A stretch of DNA of 64,000 nt from Aurantimonas marina (GTDB taxonomy: Bacteria > Pseudomonadota > Alphaproteobacteria > Rhizobiales > Rhizobiaceae). Both the position numbers and the translations under genes were made by a program. The stretch lies in contig NZ_JADDXW010000009.1 in NCBI RefSeq assembly GCF_017183135.1, forward strand, positions 1 through 64,000, written 5' to 3'. The notes under the pieces were generated by a model. The model was not told the origin of the DNA and searched no databases. It worked only from the letters and a program-made list of their open reading frames with translations. Every line of letters begins with the position of its first letter. Within the stretch, counting starts at the first letter, position 1. Below are positions 25,449 through 36,463 of the stretch, one piece after another.

Positions 25449-26246
25449 ATGACGTCTTTTCCCAGCCTCTTCATTTCCCACGGATCCCCCGATATCGCGA
25501 TTGCCGAGACCGAAGCCACGCAGTTTCTGCGCAGTCTGGCCGCGGACCTGCCGCGCCCCAAGGCAATCGTCGTCGCCAGCGCGCATTTCGAAGCGGAAAA
25601 CAAGATCCTCGTGTCAGGCGGCGAACGGCCGGAGACGATCCACGATTTCGGCGGTTTCGATCGGCGCCTCTACGAGATGCGCTATCCGGCGCCGGGCGAT
25701 CCGGCGCTCGCCGGTCGCATCGTAAAGGCACTGACGGATGACGGCTTTGCGGCGGAGATCGCGATCGGACGCGGCTTCGACCACGGCACCTGGGTGCCGC
25801 TGATCCTCGCCTATCCGGATGCGGATATCCCTGTCGTGCAGGTCTCGGTCGATCCGACGCAAGGACCCGCGCATCACCTCGCGCTCGGCGCGGCATTGAA
25901 GCCGCTCCGCGATGACGACATCCTGATCATCGGTTCGGGCTCATTTACCCACAATCTGCGCGAGGCGTTCGGGCGGATGCAGCAAGGCGAGCGTCCGGCT
26001 GAAACGCCGGCCTGGGTTGCCGATTTCGCCGACTGGATGAGCGAACATCTCCTGGCCGGAGACCGCGAGGCGCTGACGGATTACCGGGCGAGGGCGCCCT
26101 TTGCCGTTGAGAACCATCCCACCGACGAACATCTGATGCCGCTATACGTGGCGATGGGCGCAGTGGGAGCGGATGCGACGGCGAGGAAGCTGCACGGCAG
26201 CCGCGATTTCGGCGTCCTCTCCATGGAGGCATTCGCCTTCGCCTGA
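25449..26246 (+). CDS. LigB-like class III extradiol dioxygenase family protein
   Basis: The 265-residue product has the metal-binding pattern of the DODA/YgiD type: FISHGSPDIA near residue 10, VVASAHFE near 42, GFDHGTWVPL near 112 and GSGSFTHNLR near 167. Homologues open aromatic rings or form betalamic acid-like products from catechols; the bacterial role is mostly unknown. ATG 25449 has GGAG nine bases upstream. It ends the plus-strand run; the next gene is convergent. Confidence 0.8.
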   Translation: MTSFPSLFISHGSPDIAIAETEATQFLRSLAADLPRPKAIVVASAHFEAENKILVSGGERPETIHDFGGFDRRLYEMRYPAPGDPALAGRIVKALTDDGFAAEIAIGRGFDHGTWVPLILAYPDADIPVVQVSVDPTQGPAHHLALGAALKPLRDDDILIIGSGSFTHNLREAFGRMQQGERPAETPAWVADFADWMSEHLLAGDREALTDYRARAPFAVENHPTDEHLMPLYVAMGAVGADATARKLHGSRDFGVLSMEAFAFA

Positions 26247-26248
26247 GG

Positions 26249-26271
26249 GGCTTCGCCGCACCGCCGAAGCC
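26249..26271. terminator. Hairpin between convergent genes
   Basis: GGCTTCG (26249-26255) pairs with CGAAGCC (26265-26271), just after the stop of the LigB-like gene. No T run is present. In a convergent gap it could slow transcription from either side. Confidence 0.4.
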
Positions 26272-26415
26272 GGCGGGCACTTGTGGATCGCCCGCCGCGG
26301 CATCCCCCCGACGAGGAGGATCTGATCATTCCTCTGATTCTCGACCGTGGAGAGGCTGCGATCGAAATTTGAGCGGATTGAAAGCGTCGAGCCAAACCGC
26401 GATGAGCGGTTCCGA

Positions 26416-27060
26416 TTATCGCAGGTCGGGATCGGTGGGGTGACGCTTCGAGCCGGGCGCCAAGCGCTCACCGCGCCGGTTCCGCGCACGCCGCATGAAA
26501 ACCGGACCCCACTGGCGCCATGCGAACCAGCCGGCAAGCGCCACCGCGATGACGATCAGCAGGATTCCGACGCCACGCTCCATCACCTGGAGATGGGCGA
26601 AGACCGAACCAATCGAATAGCCGAAGACATAGCCGACCGTCGTGAAGATGCCGGCCCAGAGTGCCGCGCCGAACAGGTTGAGCAGGACGAAGCGCGTGAT
26701 CGAGATCCGCGACAGGCCGAGGGCGATGAGACCTGGCATTCGTAGGCCGTAGATATACCGGTTCACGATGACGAAATAGGCCTGGTAGCGCTCGACCAGT
26801 TCGAGCGCCTTGGCGAATTTCCGCCGGCTGCGCCACCGCGCCACCCAACGGTGATTCGATGAAAAGCGTGCGAACAGGAAGACTGAGAGATCGCCGACGA
26901 AGGAGCCGGCGAAGGCCAGGGCGATCATCATCTCGAACGGATAGGATCCGCGATAGGCCAGAAAGCCGCCGATGATCGCGAAGACCTCGCCCTCGAAGAA
27001 GGTTCCGGCCAGGACGATGATCGGTCCGAACTGTCCGATGAGGCTCAGGATTTCGTACAC
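26416..27060 (-). CDS. DedA/VTT-domain membrane protein
   Basis: A 214-residue inner membrane protein with five to six hydrophobic segments. The family core is visible: GTFFEGEVFAIIGGFLA near residue 20, GSFVGDLSVFLFAR near 52 and VNRYIYGLRMPGLIALG near 100 with the conserved Arg, followed by a GYVFGYSIG segment. DedA proteins act as flippases or recycling transporters for undecaprenyl phosphate and phospholipids in several bacteria and need proton motive force. Start is a GTG behind GCGGAG. The last 25 residues are a charged cytoplasmic tail. Confidence 0.87.
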   Translation of the reverse strand: MYEILSLIGQFGPIIVLAGTFFEGEVFAIIGGFLAYRGSYPFEMMIALAFAGSFVGDLSVFLFARFSSNHRWVARWRSRRKFAKALELVERYQAYFVIVNRYIYGLRMPGLIALGLSRISITRFVLLNLFGAALWAGIFTTVGYVFGYSIGSVFAHLQVMERGVGILLIVIAVALAGWFAWRQWGPVFMRRARNRRGERLAPGSKRHPTDPDLR

Positions 27061-27333
27061 AGCGGCTCCGCGCGTCCGGATGGTGACGGCCGCAAGCGCG
27101 ATCGACCATCCCGTCGCAGTTCGACGTGGCGCGCTTGTCGCAGAGTTTTGAGGCGCAAAAAAGTGGAAATTCGCAACGACCGGCGTCGCCCGCGGGCCAT
27201 TTCCTCCTCATGTTGCCTCGTGCGAACGGGCTCGCGCCGTCGAGCGCGGCTTGTTATGAGGCCAGTTAACGGTTTCGGAAATGCCATCCGTCCGTTTGCA
27301 TGATGATTTGTCACAGGGGAGCCGGGCAAGGCC

Positions 27334-29007
27334 GTGAAAGCTATCGACGACCATTTGAAGCTGGCCATCGCCCAGTTGAACCCCACCGTTGGCGATGTGT
27401 CGGGCAATCTCGCGATGGCCCGCAATGCCAGGGCAGAGGCGGCGGCCAAGGGCTCCGACTTGATCCTCTTTACAGAGCTCTTCATCGCTGGTTATCCGCC
27501 CGAGGATCTCGTCCTCAAGCCGGCCTTCATCGAGGCGTGCATGGAGGCGATCGAGGCTCTGGCGAGAGACACGGCGGATGGCGGCCCCGGCATGGTGATC
27601 GGTTGTCCGCTGCGCACCGGGGAAGGGCTGTTCAACGCCGTGGCCGTCCTCGATCAGGGCCGTGTCGTCACTTGGCGCTCCAAGGTGGATTTGCCGAACT
27701 ACGGTGAGTTCGACGAAAAGCGCGTGTTCCAGGCCGGCGAGATGCCGGGACCGGTGAATTTTCGTGGCCTCAGGCTTGGCATTCCGGTCTGCGAGGATAT
27801 CTGGGGTGACCTTGACGTCGGCGAGACACTGGCCGAATCGGGCGCCGAGATCCTGCTCGTTCCGAATGGTTCGCCGTTTTATCGCGGCAAGATGGACGTT
27901 CGGCACCAGGTGGCGTTGCGCCAGGTGATCGAGACCGACCTTCCGCTGGTTTACGCCAACCAGGTTGGCGGGCAGGACGAGCTCGTCTTCGACGGTGGCT
28001 CCTTTGCCTTCAATGGCAACCGAAGCTTGGCCTTCCAGTTGCCACGGCTGGAATCCGGCGTCTACCTCACCGAATGGCGAAGAAGAGCCGAGGGTTGGGC
28101 TTGCCAGAACGGCGTGACGGCGGCGATGCCCGACGCGGACGAGGCGGTATGGCGGGCATGCGTGCTGGGCCTGCGCGACTATGTCGACAAGAACGGCTTC
28201 AAATCCGTCGTTCTGGGCCTGTCCGGCGGCATTGATTCGGCGATCGTCGCTGCGCTCGCCGTCGACGCGTTGGGCGCGAGCCGCGTCCATTGCGTCATGC
28301 TGCCCTATCGCTACACGGCCGAGACCAGCCTGGAGGATGCGGCGGCCTGTGCCGAGGCGCTCGGCGTTCGCTACGACATCGTGCCGATCTCCGAGCCGGT
28401 CGAAGGCTTTACCAGTGCGCTCGCAAAGATGTTCGCCGGCCGGCCGGCCGACATCACCGAGGAAAACCTCCAAAGCCGCACGCGCGGGACCATCCTGATG
28501 GCGATCTCTAATAAGTTCGGCTCGATGGTCGTCACCACCGGCAACAAGAGCGAGATGAGCGTCGGCTACGCGACGCTCTATGGCGACATGAACGGCGGCT
28601 TCAATCCGATCAAGGATCTCTACAAGACCGAGGTGTTCCGCCTGGCGCGCTGGCGCAACATGCACCGGCCCAAAGAATGTCTGGGTCCGGACGGCATCGT
28701 GATTCCCGAGCGGATCATTGATAAGCCGCCCTCGGCGGAACTACGCGAGGATCAGAAGGACGAGGATTCGCTGCCGCCCTACGATGTCCTCGATGCGATC
28801 CTTCAGCATCTCGTCGAGCATGATGGCGGCGTCGACGAGCTGGTCGAGCGCGGCTTCGACCGGGACACCGTTCGCCACATCGAGCGATTGCTCTACATCG
28901 CCGAATACAAGCGCCGGCAATCGGCGCCGGGGGTGAAGGTGACGCGCAAGAATTTCGGCCGCGACCGGCGCTATCCGATCACCAACCGATTCCGCGATGG
29001 TGCGTGA
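27334..29007 (+). CDS. nadE: Glutamine-dependent NAD+ synthetase
   Basis: NadE amidates nicotinate adenine dinucleotide to NAD+. The 557-residue protein joins a nitrilase-type amidase (about 1-250) with the Glu-Lys-Cys triad seen in LILFTELFIAGYPPEDL (Glu), TWRSKVDLPNYGEFDEKR (Lys) and GIPVCEDIWGD (Cys), and an ATP pyrophosphatase domain (about 270-557) with the P-loop GLSGGIDSAI near 295 and TTGNKSEMSVGY near 405. It can therefore use glutamine as nitrogen source. GTG 27334 is the start, since the nitrilase domain begins right there. A small membrane protein gene overlaps its end by 11 bases. Confidence 0.95.
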   Translation: MKAIDDHLKLAIAQLNPTVGDVSGNLAMARNARAEAAAKGSDLILFTELFIAGYPPEDLVLKPAFIEACMEAIEALARDTADGGPGMVIGCPLRTGEGLFNAVAVLDQGRVVTWRSKVDLPNYGEFDEKRVFQAGEMPGPVNFRGLRLGIPVCEDIWGDLDVGETLAESGAEILLVPNGSPFYRGKMDVRHQVALRQVIETDLPLVYANQVGGQDELVFDGGSFAFNGNRSLAFQLPRLESGVYLTEWRRRAEGWACQNGVTAAMPDADEAVWRACVLGLRDYVDKNGFKSVVLGLSGGIDSAIVAALAVDALGASRVHCVMLPYRYTAETSLEDAAACAEALGVRYDIVPISEPVEGFTSALAKMFAGRPADITEENLQSRTRGTILMAISNKFGSMVVTTGNKSEMSVGYATLYGDMNGGFNPIKDLYKTEVFRLARWRNMHRPKECLGPDGIVIPERIIDKPPSAELREDQKDEDSLPPYDVLDAILQHLVEHDGGVDELVERGFDRDTVRHIERLLYIAEYKRRQSAPGVKVTRKNFGRDRRYPITNRFRDGA

Positions 29008-29308
29008 GATGTTCGAGATCCCGCCGCTCGACACCGTCGCGACCGCCACGCTTGCGGTCGGCGCGCTGTTTCTGCTGCGCTATTTCCTGGCGATGCGGCG
29101 AATCTGGAAAGTCGCCGGGCACCGGCCGAGCTTCCAGTTCGGCGATCATTTTCGGGCGATGAAGCGCCATGCGTTTGGCGCGGAGCTGGAACCCGAGCGG
29201 CGCTACGCCGCGCGGCAGCTCGTTTTCGGTGTCGTGCTCATCGCGGTCGGGCTGTTGCTGTTCGGCTGGCTGTTGGGGACTGGCTCTCCCGTCGGCTTGG
29301 CTGTCTGA
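28997..29308 (+). CDS. Small membrane protein with two helices, unknown function
   Basis: The 103-residue product has a first hydrophobic segment (about 15-33, ATLAVGALFLLRYFLAM) and a second near 75-95 (VFGVVLIAVGLLLFGWLLG), joined by a basic loop with FGDHFRAMKRHAFGAELE. The basic loop suggests a cytoplasmic hairpin. Its ATG overlaps the nadE stop by 11 bases, which points to coupling. I do not recognise the family. Confidence 0.6.
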   Translation: MVREMFEIPPLDTVATATLAVGALFLLRYFLAMRRIWKVAGHRPSFQFGDHFRAMKRHAFGAELEPERRYAARQLVFGVVLIAVGLLLFGWLLGTGSPVGLAV

Positions 29309-29339
29309 TCCGCTTGGAGTTAGCCCCTGGAACAGTGAT

Positions 29340-30641
29340 ATGGCAGGTGAAGGGATCGTTGCGGCAGGGGCCGCCCCGCCCACGCCGTTCGGATCGTCCA
29401 TGACCTTTCTCTCGTTCATCGGTCGCAATGGGCGCTGGCTCGGCGGCGGTTTCCTGCTCTGCTTCTTCTCGTCCTTCGGCCAGACGTTCTTCATAGCGCT
29501 GTCGAATGGTGAGATCCGCCGCGAGTTCGACCTGACCAACGGCGAATTCGGCCTGATCTACATGGTGGCGACACTCGCCAGCGCGGCGACGCTGCCGTTT
29601 CTCGGCCGGGTGCTGGACAGGTTTCGCACCTCGCTCGTCGCCGCCGGGACGATCGCCAGCCTCGCCGCTGCGACCCTTGTGCTGTCGTGGTCGACGTCTG
29701 TACCGTTTCTCATTCTTTCGATCTACCTGTTGCGCCTGTTCGGGCAGGGCATGATGAGCCAGACGGCCTTCACCGCCACCGGTCGCTGGTTCGTGGCCAA
29801 TCGCGGCCGGGCGATCTCGCTCGTCACGCCCGGTTTCCAGGCCGGCGAAGCGCTGTTGCCGCTTCTCTTCGTGATCATCGCGGGAATGGTCGGTTGGCGG
29901 GGCGCATGGGTGGCAAGCGCGATCGTCTTGCTGCTCGTGGCGCTGCCCGCTACCACGCTGCTGACCAATCGTGAGCGCGACCCGCATTCGCTGGAGCCGG
30001 CAGGCGCGCCGCAATCGGATGTACCCGACTGGACTGTCGCGGAGGTTCTTCGGAGCCCGACCTTCTATCTTCTCGCGATGGGCGTCGTGGCGCCGTCCTT
30101 CATCGGCACGACGCTGTTCTTCCACCAGGTCTATCTGACCGAATTGCGCGGTTGGCCGCTGGAGTTGTTCGCCTCAGGCTTCGCGGTGATGTCGGCGACG
30201 ACGGTGGTGTTCGCGCTCGTCTGCGGTTGGCTGATCGACCGCTATTCGGCGGTGCGGCTGCTGCCGTTCTTTTTGATCCCGATGACCTTCGCCACCCTGG
30301 TCGCCGCCAATTTCACCGCCGAGGCCTCGATCTTCGTCTTCATGATGTTTCTCGGGGTATCGCAGGGCTTCGCGGCGACGCTCTTCGGCGCTTTGTGGCC
30401 CGAAATCTATGGTGTGCGCCATCTCGGCGCGGTCCGCTCGCTGGTTCTGGCGGTCATGGTTTTCGGCAGTGCCCTCGGGCCGGGGCTGAGCGGCATCCTG
30501 ATGGATCTCGGCGTTCCCTATCCGCTCATGATCAATCTCATGGCGGTCTTTTGTGCCGCGATCACGCTGGTTCTGACTGGCGTCTCCCGCCGGCTTCGCC
30601 GATTGCCAGCGGCGTCCCGGTTCAGTAGGGCAGAGCCATGA
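29340..30641 (+). CDS. Major facilitator superfamily transporter
   Basis: About 433 residues with twelve hydrophobic segments. The loop 2-3 motif of MFS appears as [12 protein letters not shown] near residue 100, and its second-half copy as [12 protein letters not shown] near 298. Relatives include oxalate/formate-type and monocarboxylate-type antiporters; the substrate cannot be assigned. Two ATG codons (29340, 29400) fit; neither has a clear ribosome site, and I give the longer form. The stop overlaps the gltX start by four bases (ATGA). Confidence 0.8.
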   Translation: MAGEGIVAAGAAPPTPFGSSMTFLSFIGRNGRWLGGGFLLCFFSSFGQTFFIALSNGEIRREFDLTNGEFGLIYMVATLASAATLPFLGRVLDRFRTSLVAAGTIASLAAATLVLSWSTSVPFLILSIYLLRLFGQGMMSQTAFTATGRWFVANRGRAISLVTPGFQAGEALLPLLFVIIAGMVGWRGAWVASAIVLLLVALPATTLLTNRERDPHSLEPAGAPQSDVPDWTVAEVLRSPTFYLLAMGVVAPSFIGTTLFFHQVYLTELRGWPLELFASGFAVMSATTVVFALVCGWLIDRYSAVRLLPFFLIPMTFATLVAANFTAEASIFVFMMFLGVSQGFAATLFGALWPEIYGVRHLGAVRSLVLAVMVFGSALGPGLSGILMDLGVPYPLMINLMAVFCAAITLVLTGVSRRLRRLPAASRFSRAEP

Positions 30642-32011
30642 CCGTCACCGTTCGTTTCGCCCCGTCGCCCACCGGGCATCTTCACATCGGCAATCTGCGC
30701 ACGGCGCTGTTCAACTGGCTGTTCGCGATGAACCAGGGCGGCCGTTTCGCCCTGCGTTTCGACGACACCGACAGGGAGCGGTCGCGCCCCGAATTCGCCG
30801 ACATGATCGAGACCGATCTCGCCTGGATCGGGATCGCGCCGCATGCCGTGATCCGGCAGTCGGAACGGCTCGATCACTATGCCGCCGCGGCCGAGCGGCT
30901 GAAGCAGGCCGGGCTTCTCTATCCCTGCTATGAGACCCCGGACGAACTCGACCGCAAGCGCAAGCGGCTGGCCGCGCGCAATCTGCCGCCGGTCTACGGC
31001 CGCGAGGCGTTGCGACTGTCCGACGCGGAGAAGCAGGTCGTCGAGGCGGAGGGGCGTCGTCCGCACTGGCGGTTCCTGCTGCCGAACTTCACATCCGACC
31101 CGCACGCGCCGCAGCGCACCGACATCCACTGGGACGATCTCATTCGCGGCCCGCAGACCGTCGACCTCGGCTCGTTGTCCGATCCCGTCCTGATGCGCGC
31201 CGACGGCAGCTATCTCTATACGCTTCCCTCGATCGTCGATGACGGCGAAACGGGTGTCACCCATGTCATTCGCGGTGACGATCACGTCACCAACACCGGC
31301 GTCCAGATCGCCATCTTCCGTGCATTGGGCCTCGATGCGCCGGTCTTCGGTCACCACAATCTTTTGACCGCGATCGGCGGCGAGGGGCTATCGAAACGCA
31401 CCGGCGCCTTGTCGCTCAAGTCATTGCGTGAGTCCGGCTACGAGCCGATGGCCGTCGCCTCGCTGGCGGTTCTGGTCGGGCTGTCCGGTTCGATCGAGGC
31501 GATGCCGGATCTCGCCGCCTTGGCCAAACGACTGCGTTTCGAGGACGTCTCGCCGTCCGCCTCGAAATTCGATCCCGCCGAACTCGACCGGCTGAATGGC
31601 GAGATCGTCCATGCGCTGTCTTACGCGGTGGTCGCCGACCGGCTCGCGGCCATGGGCGTGCCGGGCGATCGGGGCGACATGTTCTGGCAGGCCGTGCGCG
31701 GCAATTGCGCGAAGCTGGCCGATGCTGCCGAGTGGGCGCGCGTCGTCTTCGGCGATTTGGCGGACAAGCCGGCCCTGTCCGGCGAGGACCGGGTCTTCGT
31801 CGAAGCCGCGTCCGAGCTTTTGCCGGAGGGCGACTTCGGCTCCGAGACCTGGCGCGAATGGACGGGGCGGCTGAAACAGGCGACAGGGCGCAAGGGCAAG
31901 CCGCTGTTCATGCCGTTGCGGCTGGCACTCACCGGTCTGGACCATGGGCCGGAACTGGCCGCGCTGCTGCCACTTATTGGCCGCGAGAAGGCCGTCGCCC
32001 GGCTCTCCTGA
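30638..32011 (+). CDS. gltX: Glutamate-tRNA ligase (class I)
   Basis: GltX charges tRNA-Glu. The 457-residue protein has the HIGH motif [16 protein letters not shown] near residue 9, [10 protein letters not shown] near 42, [14 protein letters not shown] near 208 and the KMSKS equivalent [11 protein letters not shown] near 248, then a helical anticodon domain. Many alphaproteobacteria have two GltX enzymes, one charging also tRNA-Gln; this looks like the second type by its short and divergent insert, but one copy in a window does not settle it. It overlaps the MFS gene by four bases and converges on maeB after 27 bases. Confidence 0.92.
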   Translation: MTVTVRFAPSPTGHLHIGNLRTALFNWLFAMNQGGRFALRFDDTDRERSRPEFADMIETDLAWIGIAPHAVIRQSERLDHYAAAAERLKQAGLLYPCYETPDELDRKRKRLAARNLPPVYGREALRLSDAEKQVVEAEGRRPHWRFLLPNFTSDPHAPQRTDIHWDDLIRGPQTVDLGSLSDPVLMRADGSYLYTLPSIVDDGETGVTHVIRGDDHVTNTGVQIAIFRALGLDAPVFGHHNLLTAIGGEGLSKRTGALSLKSLRESGYEPMAVASLAVLVGLSGSIEAMPDLAALAKRLRFEDVSPSASKFDPAELDRLNGEIVHALSYAVVADRLAAMGVPGDRGDMFWQAVRGNCAKLADAAEWARVVFGDLADKPALSGEDRVFVEAASELLPEGDFGSETWREWTGRLKQATGRKGKPLFMPLRLALTGLDHGPELAALLPLIGREKAVARLS

Positions 32012-32038
32012 TCAGCCCTTTCGTCGCGTCTTCGGCTC

Positions 32039-34345
32039 TCAGCCGCCGCGCTGCACGGCCTCGGCCGTGGCGATCGCCGCCATGTTGACGATACCGCGCG
32101 AGGTGACGGATGGCGTCAGGACGTGGGCGGGCGAGGCGGCGCCGAGCAGGATCGGCCCGACATGCAGCGAATCGGTCATCGTCTTCACGACGTTGAGGGT
32201 GATGTTCGCCGCGTCGAGACTGGGGAAGATCAGGAGGTTGGCTTCGCCTTTCAGGGTCGAGTCGGGCATGATGCGCTGACGCGTCGCCTCGCTGAGCGCC
32301 GCGTCGCCGTGCATTTCGCCGTCGACCTCGATGTCCGGTGCCAGCCGCCGCAAGATCGCAACGGCTTCGCGCATTTTCCGCGTCGACTCCGTGTCGTCCG
32401 AGCCGAAGTTGGAATGGGAGACGAGAGCCCCTTTTGGATCGATGCCGAAGCGCCGGATTTCGGCCGCCGCGAGCATCGTCATCTCCGCCAAATCCTCCGC
32501 TGACGGATCGCGCTGGACATAGGTGTCGACAAAGAACTTCGTGCCCATCTGGGAGATGAGGATGCTCAGCGCCGCGAACTTCCTGACGCCGTCTGTGACG
32601 CCGAGAACTTGGCTGATGTCGCGGACATGGTGTGGAAACCGGCCCTCGAGGCCGCAGATCAGCGCATCGGCCTCACTGCGTGAGACGGCGATCGCGCCGA
32701 TCACGGTCGTATTGGTGCGCACGATGGTGCGGGCGCTATCCGGGTTGACGCCCTTGCGACCGACCGTGCCGAAATAATGGTCGACATAGTCGCGGTAGCG
32801 CGGATCGTCTTCCGGGTTGACCACCTCGAAGTCCTCGTCGGGCCTGATGCGTAGCCCGTAGCGCTCGAGGCGTGACGCGATCACACCTGGTCGTCCGATC
32901 AGGATTGGGGCGCAGAGCTTTTCCTCGAGCAGAACCTGCGCGGCCCGCAGCACCCGCTCGTCCTCGCCGTCGGAAAAGATCACCCGCTTGCCCGACTCCC
33001 TGGCGATCCGGAAGATCGGCTTCATGATCAGGCCAGAGCGAAAGACGAAGCGGTTCAGCCGGTCGACATAGGCCGGCATGTCGACGATGGGCCGCGTGGC
33101 GACGCCGTCGACCTCTGCCGCCCTGGCGACGGCCGGAGCGATCTTCAGGATCAGCCGAGGGTCGAAGGGCGCCGGGATCAGATAGTCGGGTCCGAACACC
33201 GGCGTCTCGGAGCCGTAGGCCTTGGCCGCGACTTCCGAAACTTCCTCGCGCGCCAGCGCCGCGATGGCGTCGACGGCGGCGGTCTTCATGCCTTCGGTGA
33301 TGGCGGTCGCGCCACAGTCGAGCGCGCCGCGGAAGATATAAGGAAAGCAGAGAACGTTGTTGACCTGATTGGGGAAATCCGACCGCCCGGTGCAGATCAT
33401 CGCGTCGGGCCGGATCTCTCTGGCAAGGTCTGGCATGATCTCCGGCGTCGGATTGGCCAGCGCCATGATCATCGGTTTGGCGGCCATCGTCTTCAGGTAG
33501 TCCGATTTGAGCACGCCGCCGGCCGAAAGACCGAGGAAGACGTCGGCGCCCTCGATGACCTCCTCCAGCGTGCGCTTGTCGGTCTTCCTGGCGTAGACCG
33601 CCATCCACCGGTCCATGCGCATTTCGCGTCCCTCATAGACGACCCCCTCGATATCGGTGCAGGTGATGTTCTCGCGCCTGGCGCCGAGTTCGACCAACAG
33701 GTTGAGGCAGGCGATCGCCGCGGCACCGGCGCCCGACGTGACGATTTTCGCATCCTCCAGTGTCTTGCCTGCGAGCATCAAGCCGTTGCGGATCGCGGCG
33801 GCGACGATGATCGCCGTGCCGTGCTGGTCGTCGTGAAAGACAGGGATCGCCATGCGCTCGCGCAGCTGTGCCTCGACCTCGAAGCACTCTGGCGACTTGA
33901 TGTCTTCCAGATTGATGCCGCCGAAGGTCGGCTCCAACGCGGCGACGACATCGCAGATATGCTCGATTTCCCTGGCGTCGATTTCGATGTCGAAGACGTC
34001 GATGTCGGCGAACTTCTTGAACAGAACCGCCTTGCCCTCCATTACTGGCTTGGAGGCGAGGGGGCCGATATCGCCGAGACCGAGCACGGCGGTGCCGTTG
34101 GAGAGCACGGCGACAAGGTTGGCGCGGCCGGAGTAGATGGCGGCAAGCGAGGGATCGCGCTCAATTTCCAGGCAGGGTGCGGCGACACCCGGGGAATAGG
34201 CCAATGCCAGATCGCGCTGGTTGCCGAGTGGCTTGGTCGCCTGGATCGCCAGTTTCCCGGGCTTGGGATAGCGGTGATAGAACAGCGCCTGTTCGTCGAG
34301 ATCGCCGGTCGCCGCCCGCTCGGCGCCGGATTCGGTTTCGGACAT
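32039..34345 (-). CDS. maeB: NADP-dependent malic enzyme with C-terminal phosphotransacetylase domain
   Basis: MaeB decarboxylates malate to pyruvate with NADP+. The 768-residue protein has the malic enzyme half (about 1-430) with [13 protein letters not shown] near 25, [14 protein letters not shown], the Lys in [26 protein letters not shown] near 170 and the NADP fold [16 protein letters not shown]; the second half (about 440-768) is phosphotransacetylase-like ([15 protein letters not shown] near 460, VSHSNFGS near 655). This long form is the standard one in rhizobia and the PTA part is regulatory rather than catalytic. ATG 34345 is preceded by AGGGAGA. Confidence 0.95.
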   Translation of the reverse strand: MSETESGAERAATGDLDEQALFYHRYPKPGKLAIQATKPLGNQRDLALAYSPGVAAPCLEIERDPSLAAIYSGRANLVAVLSNGTAVLGLGDIGPLASKPVMEGKAVLFKKFADIDVFDIEIDAREIEHICDVVAALEPTFGGINLEDIKSPECFEVEAQLRERMAIPVFHDDQHGTAIIVAAAIRNGLMLAGKTLEDAKIVTSGAGAAAIACLNLLVELGARRENITCTDIEGVVYEGREMRMDRWMAVYARKTDKRTLEEVIEGADVFLGLSAGGVLKSDYLKTMAAKPMIMALANPTPEIMPDLAREIRPDAMICTGRSDFPNQVNNVLCFPYIFRGALDCGATAITEGMKTAAVDAIAALAREEVSEVAAKAYGSETPVFGPDYLIPAPFDPRLILKIAPAVARAAEVDGVATRPIVDMPAYVDRLNRFVFRSGLIMKPIFRIARESGKRVIFSDGEDERVLRAAQVLLEEKLCAPILIGRPGVIASRLERYGLRIRPDEDFEVVNPEDDPRYRDYVDHYFGTVGRKGVNPDSARTIVRTNTTVIGAIAVSRSEADALICGLEGRFPHHVRDISQVLGVTDGVRKFAALSILISQMGTKFFVDTYVQRDPSAEDLAEMTMLAAAEIRRFGIDPKGALVSHSNFGSDDTESTRKMREAVAILRRLAPDIEVDGEMHGDAALSEATRQRIMPDSTLKGEANLLIFPSLDAANITLNVVKTMTDSLHVGPILLGAASPAHVLTPSVTSRGIVNMAAIATAEAVQRGG

Positions 34346-34549
34346 GATCTTCTCTCCCTAACAGCCGCCGGATGGTCCCCGGCACGATCCCGACCTTGCC
34401 CGACCGATGCTTGTTCTACCCGATCGCCCGCGCCCCGCAACCAGCCGGCGGCGGCTGGCCGTGCGCACAGACAGAGCTTTCGGGCGCCCGTCACATGGAT
34501 GCAATCAGAATCGGTCATTCCCGATGCAGGCAGAGGGAGTAGCCTACGC

Positions 34550-35392
34550 ATGCACGGGACGGCAACCATGCACCAACTGACCACCACACGTCATTTCCGG
34601 ACACTGTTTCTGTCGGACGTCCATCTCGGCTCGAAGGCGGCGCAGGCCGAGATGCTGGTCGACTTCCTCCGGGCCCACGACGCGGAAAAGATCTATCTCA
34701 TCGGCGACATCTTCGACGGATGGCGCCTGAAGCGCTCCTGGCATTGGCCGCAGTCGCACAACGACGTCGTGCAGAAACTCTTGCGCAAGGCGCGCAAGGG
34801 CGCGGCGATCGTCTATATCCCCGGCAATCACGACGAGATCCTGCGTGATTTTCCCGGTCAGCATTTCGGCGGCGTCGAGGTCAAGCTGGCGGACATCCAT
34901 ACAATGGCCGACGGGCGCCGGTTTCTGGTGATCCATGGTGACGCGTTCGATGTCGTTGTCCGCAATGCGCGTGTTCTCGCCTATCTTGGCGACTGGGCGT
35001 ATGACGCTGCGATCGCCGTCAATGTCGCATTCAATTTCGTCCGCCGGCGGTTGGGTTTCCCCTATTGGTCGATCTCCTCCTGGGCGAAGCTGAAGGTGAA
35101 GAACGCCGTCAACTTCATCGGCGCTTTCGAGCGCGCACTCGCCGAAGAGGCGAAGCGGAACGGCTGCGACGGGGTTATCTGCGGTCATATCCACCACGCG
35201 CAGATCGCCCGTCACCACGGCATCGAATACGTCAACACCGGAGACTGGGTCGAAAGCTGCACGGCTCTCGCCGAGCACCATGACGGTTCTCTCGAACTGA
35301 TCCGGTGGAGCGAAACCGCGCCGCAGGAAGTACCTGCCCCGGCCCTCGGCGAACTTCGCGGGTCGCCGCGCCGACCGGCGGAGGCCGCCTGA
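34550..35392 (+). CDS. UDP-2,3-diacylglucosamine diphosphatase-like metallophosphatase
   Basis: The 280-residue protein shows the calcineurin-like metal motifs in order: FLSDVHLGSKAAQ near residue 20, IGDIFDGWRLK near 48, IPGNHDEILRDF near 85, VIHGDAFD near 125 and CGHIHHAQIARHHG near 210. It resembles the LpxH relatives (UDP-2,3-diacylglucosamine hydrolase) common in alphaproteobacteria, which use LpxI or LpxH variants. A glycosyltransferase gene begins one base after its stop, a pair seen widely in rhizobia, so it may act in a glycolipid route instead. ATG 34550 has GGGAG ten bases upstream; ATG 34568 is an alternative. Confidence 0.82.
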   Translation: MHGTATMHQLTTTRHFRTLFLSDVHLGSKAAQAEMLVDFLRAHDAEKIYLIGDIFDGWRLKRSWHWPQSHNDVVQKLLRKARKGAAIVYIPGNHDEILRDFPGQHFGGVEVKLADIHTMADGRRFLVIHGDAFDVVVRNARVLAYLGDWAYDAAIAVNVAFNFVRRRLGFPYWSISSWAKLKVKNAVNFIGAFERALAEEAKRNGCDGVICGHIHHAQIARHHGIEYVNTGDWVESCTALAEHHDGSLELIRWSETAPQEVPAPALGELRGSPRRPAEAA

Positions 35393-35393
35393 G

Positions 35394-36431
35394 ATGCGCC
35401 GGATTCTGATCGCGACCGATGCCTGGCATCCCCAAGTCAACGGCGTGGTCCGTACGCTTGCCAACCTCGTCGACCAGCTCCGCGAGCGCGGGATCGAGGT
35501 CCGTGTCGTCACTCCGTTCGACTTTCGCACTGTTGCCTGTCCGACCTATCCGGAAATTCGGCTGGCGGTTGCCACCGCCGATCGGTTGGCCGCGACGATA
35601 CGCGAATTTGACCCGACGGCGATCCATATCGCTACCGAGGGACCGATCGGGCTTGCCACTCGGCGCGCGGCGCTCCGCCTCGGGAGGACATTCACCACCA
35701 GCTTTCACACCCGTTTCCCGGAGTATCTACGCCAGCGCACGCCCGTCCCCGAGGCACTGACCTATGCCTGGCTTCGCCGGTTTCACGCTCCGGCCGCGGC
35801 CTGCCTCGTGCCCACGCAGTCAATGCGCCGCAATCTGGCCGAGCGCAGATTTACGAATCTCGTAACCTGGACGCGCGGCGTCGATCGGCGGCTGTTCCGC
35901 CCGGTTCAGCCGGTCGCGCTCGATTTGCCGAAGCCGATCTTCCTGACAGTGTCGCGTGTCGCGCCGGAGAAGAACCTCCCGGCGTTCCTGGATCTCGATT
36001 TGCCCGGGTCGAAACTGGTGGTCGGCGACGGACCGATGTTGGGCGAGTTGGTGCGCCGTTATCCTGACGTGCATTTCGCCGGGGCGCAGACCGGCGATAT
36101 CCTAGCGCGTTACTATGCCGCCGCCGACGTTTTCGTTTTTCCATCGATGACCGACACCTTCGGGATCGTGCTCATCGAGGCACTGGCCTGCGGGCTTCCA
36201 CTCGCCGCCTTTCCGGAGCCCGGACCGCTCGACGTGATCGGGTCATCGAGGGCCGGGCATATGTCTGATGATCTGCGAGAAGCCTGCGTTGCCGCTTTGT
36301 CGCTTGATCCTCAGGACGCGCTGGATCGCTCGCGGGCCTACAGCTGGGACGCCTGCGCGGACATTTTCTTGAAGGCGGTGGCGGGTGCGATCGAGCCCTC
36401 GGTGGAGCAGGCGTTTCGTCTGGCGGTCTAG
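35394..36431 (+). CDS. Family 4 glycosyltransferase
   Basis: The 345-residue GT-B enzyme opens with IATDAWHPQVNGVVRTL, the usual acceptor loop of GT4, continues with EGPIGLATRRAAL, FTTSFHTRFPEYL, and has in the second domain VSRVAPEKNLPAFL near 185 and the donor-binding EX7E type segment FPSMTDTFGIVLIEALA near 245. This subgroup resembles lipid glycosyltransferases such as those transferring mannose or glucose to diacylglycerol. The gene is coupled to the preceding metallophosphatase (one base apart). Cytoplasmic, peripheral to the membrane by inference. Confidence 0.85.
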   Translation: MRRILIATDAWHPQVNGVVRTLANLVDQLRERGIEVRVVTPFDFRTVACPTYPEIRLAVATADRLAATIREFDPTAIHIATEGPIGLATRRAALRLGRTFTTSFHTRFPEYLRQRTPVPEALTYAWLRRFHAPAAACLVPTQSMRRNLAERRFTNLVTWTRGVDRRLFRPVQPVALDLPKPIFLTVSRVAPEKNLPAFLDLDLPGSKLVVGDGPMLGELVRRYPDVHFAGAQTGDILARYYAAADVFVFPSMTDTFGIVLIEALACGLPLAAFPEPGPLDVIGSSRAGHMSDDLREACVAALSLDPQDALDRSRAYSWDACADIFLKAVAGAIEPSVEQAFRLAV

Positions 36432-36463
36432 GCCGGTGAGGGTGACCGCGTCCCCGCGTCATC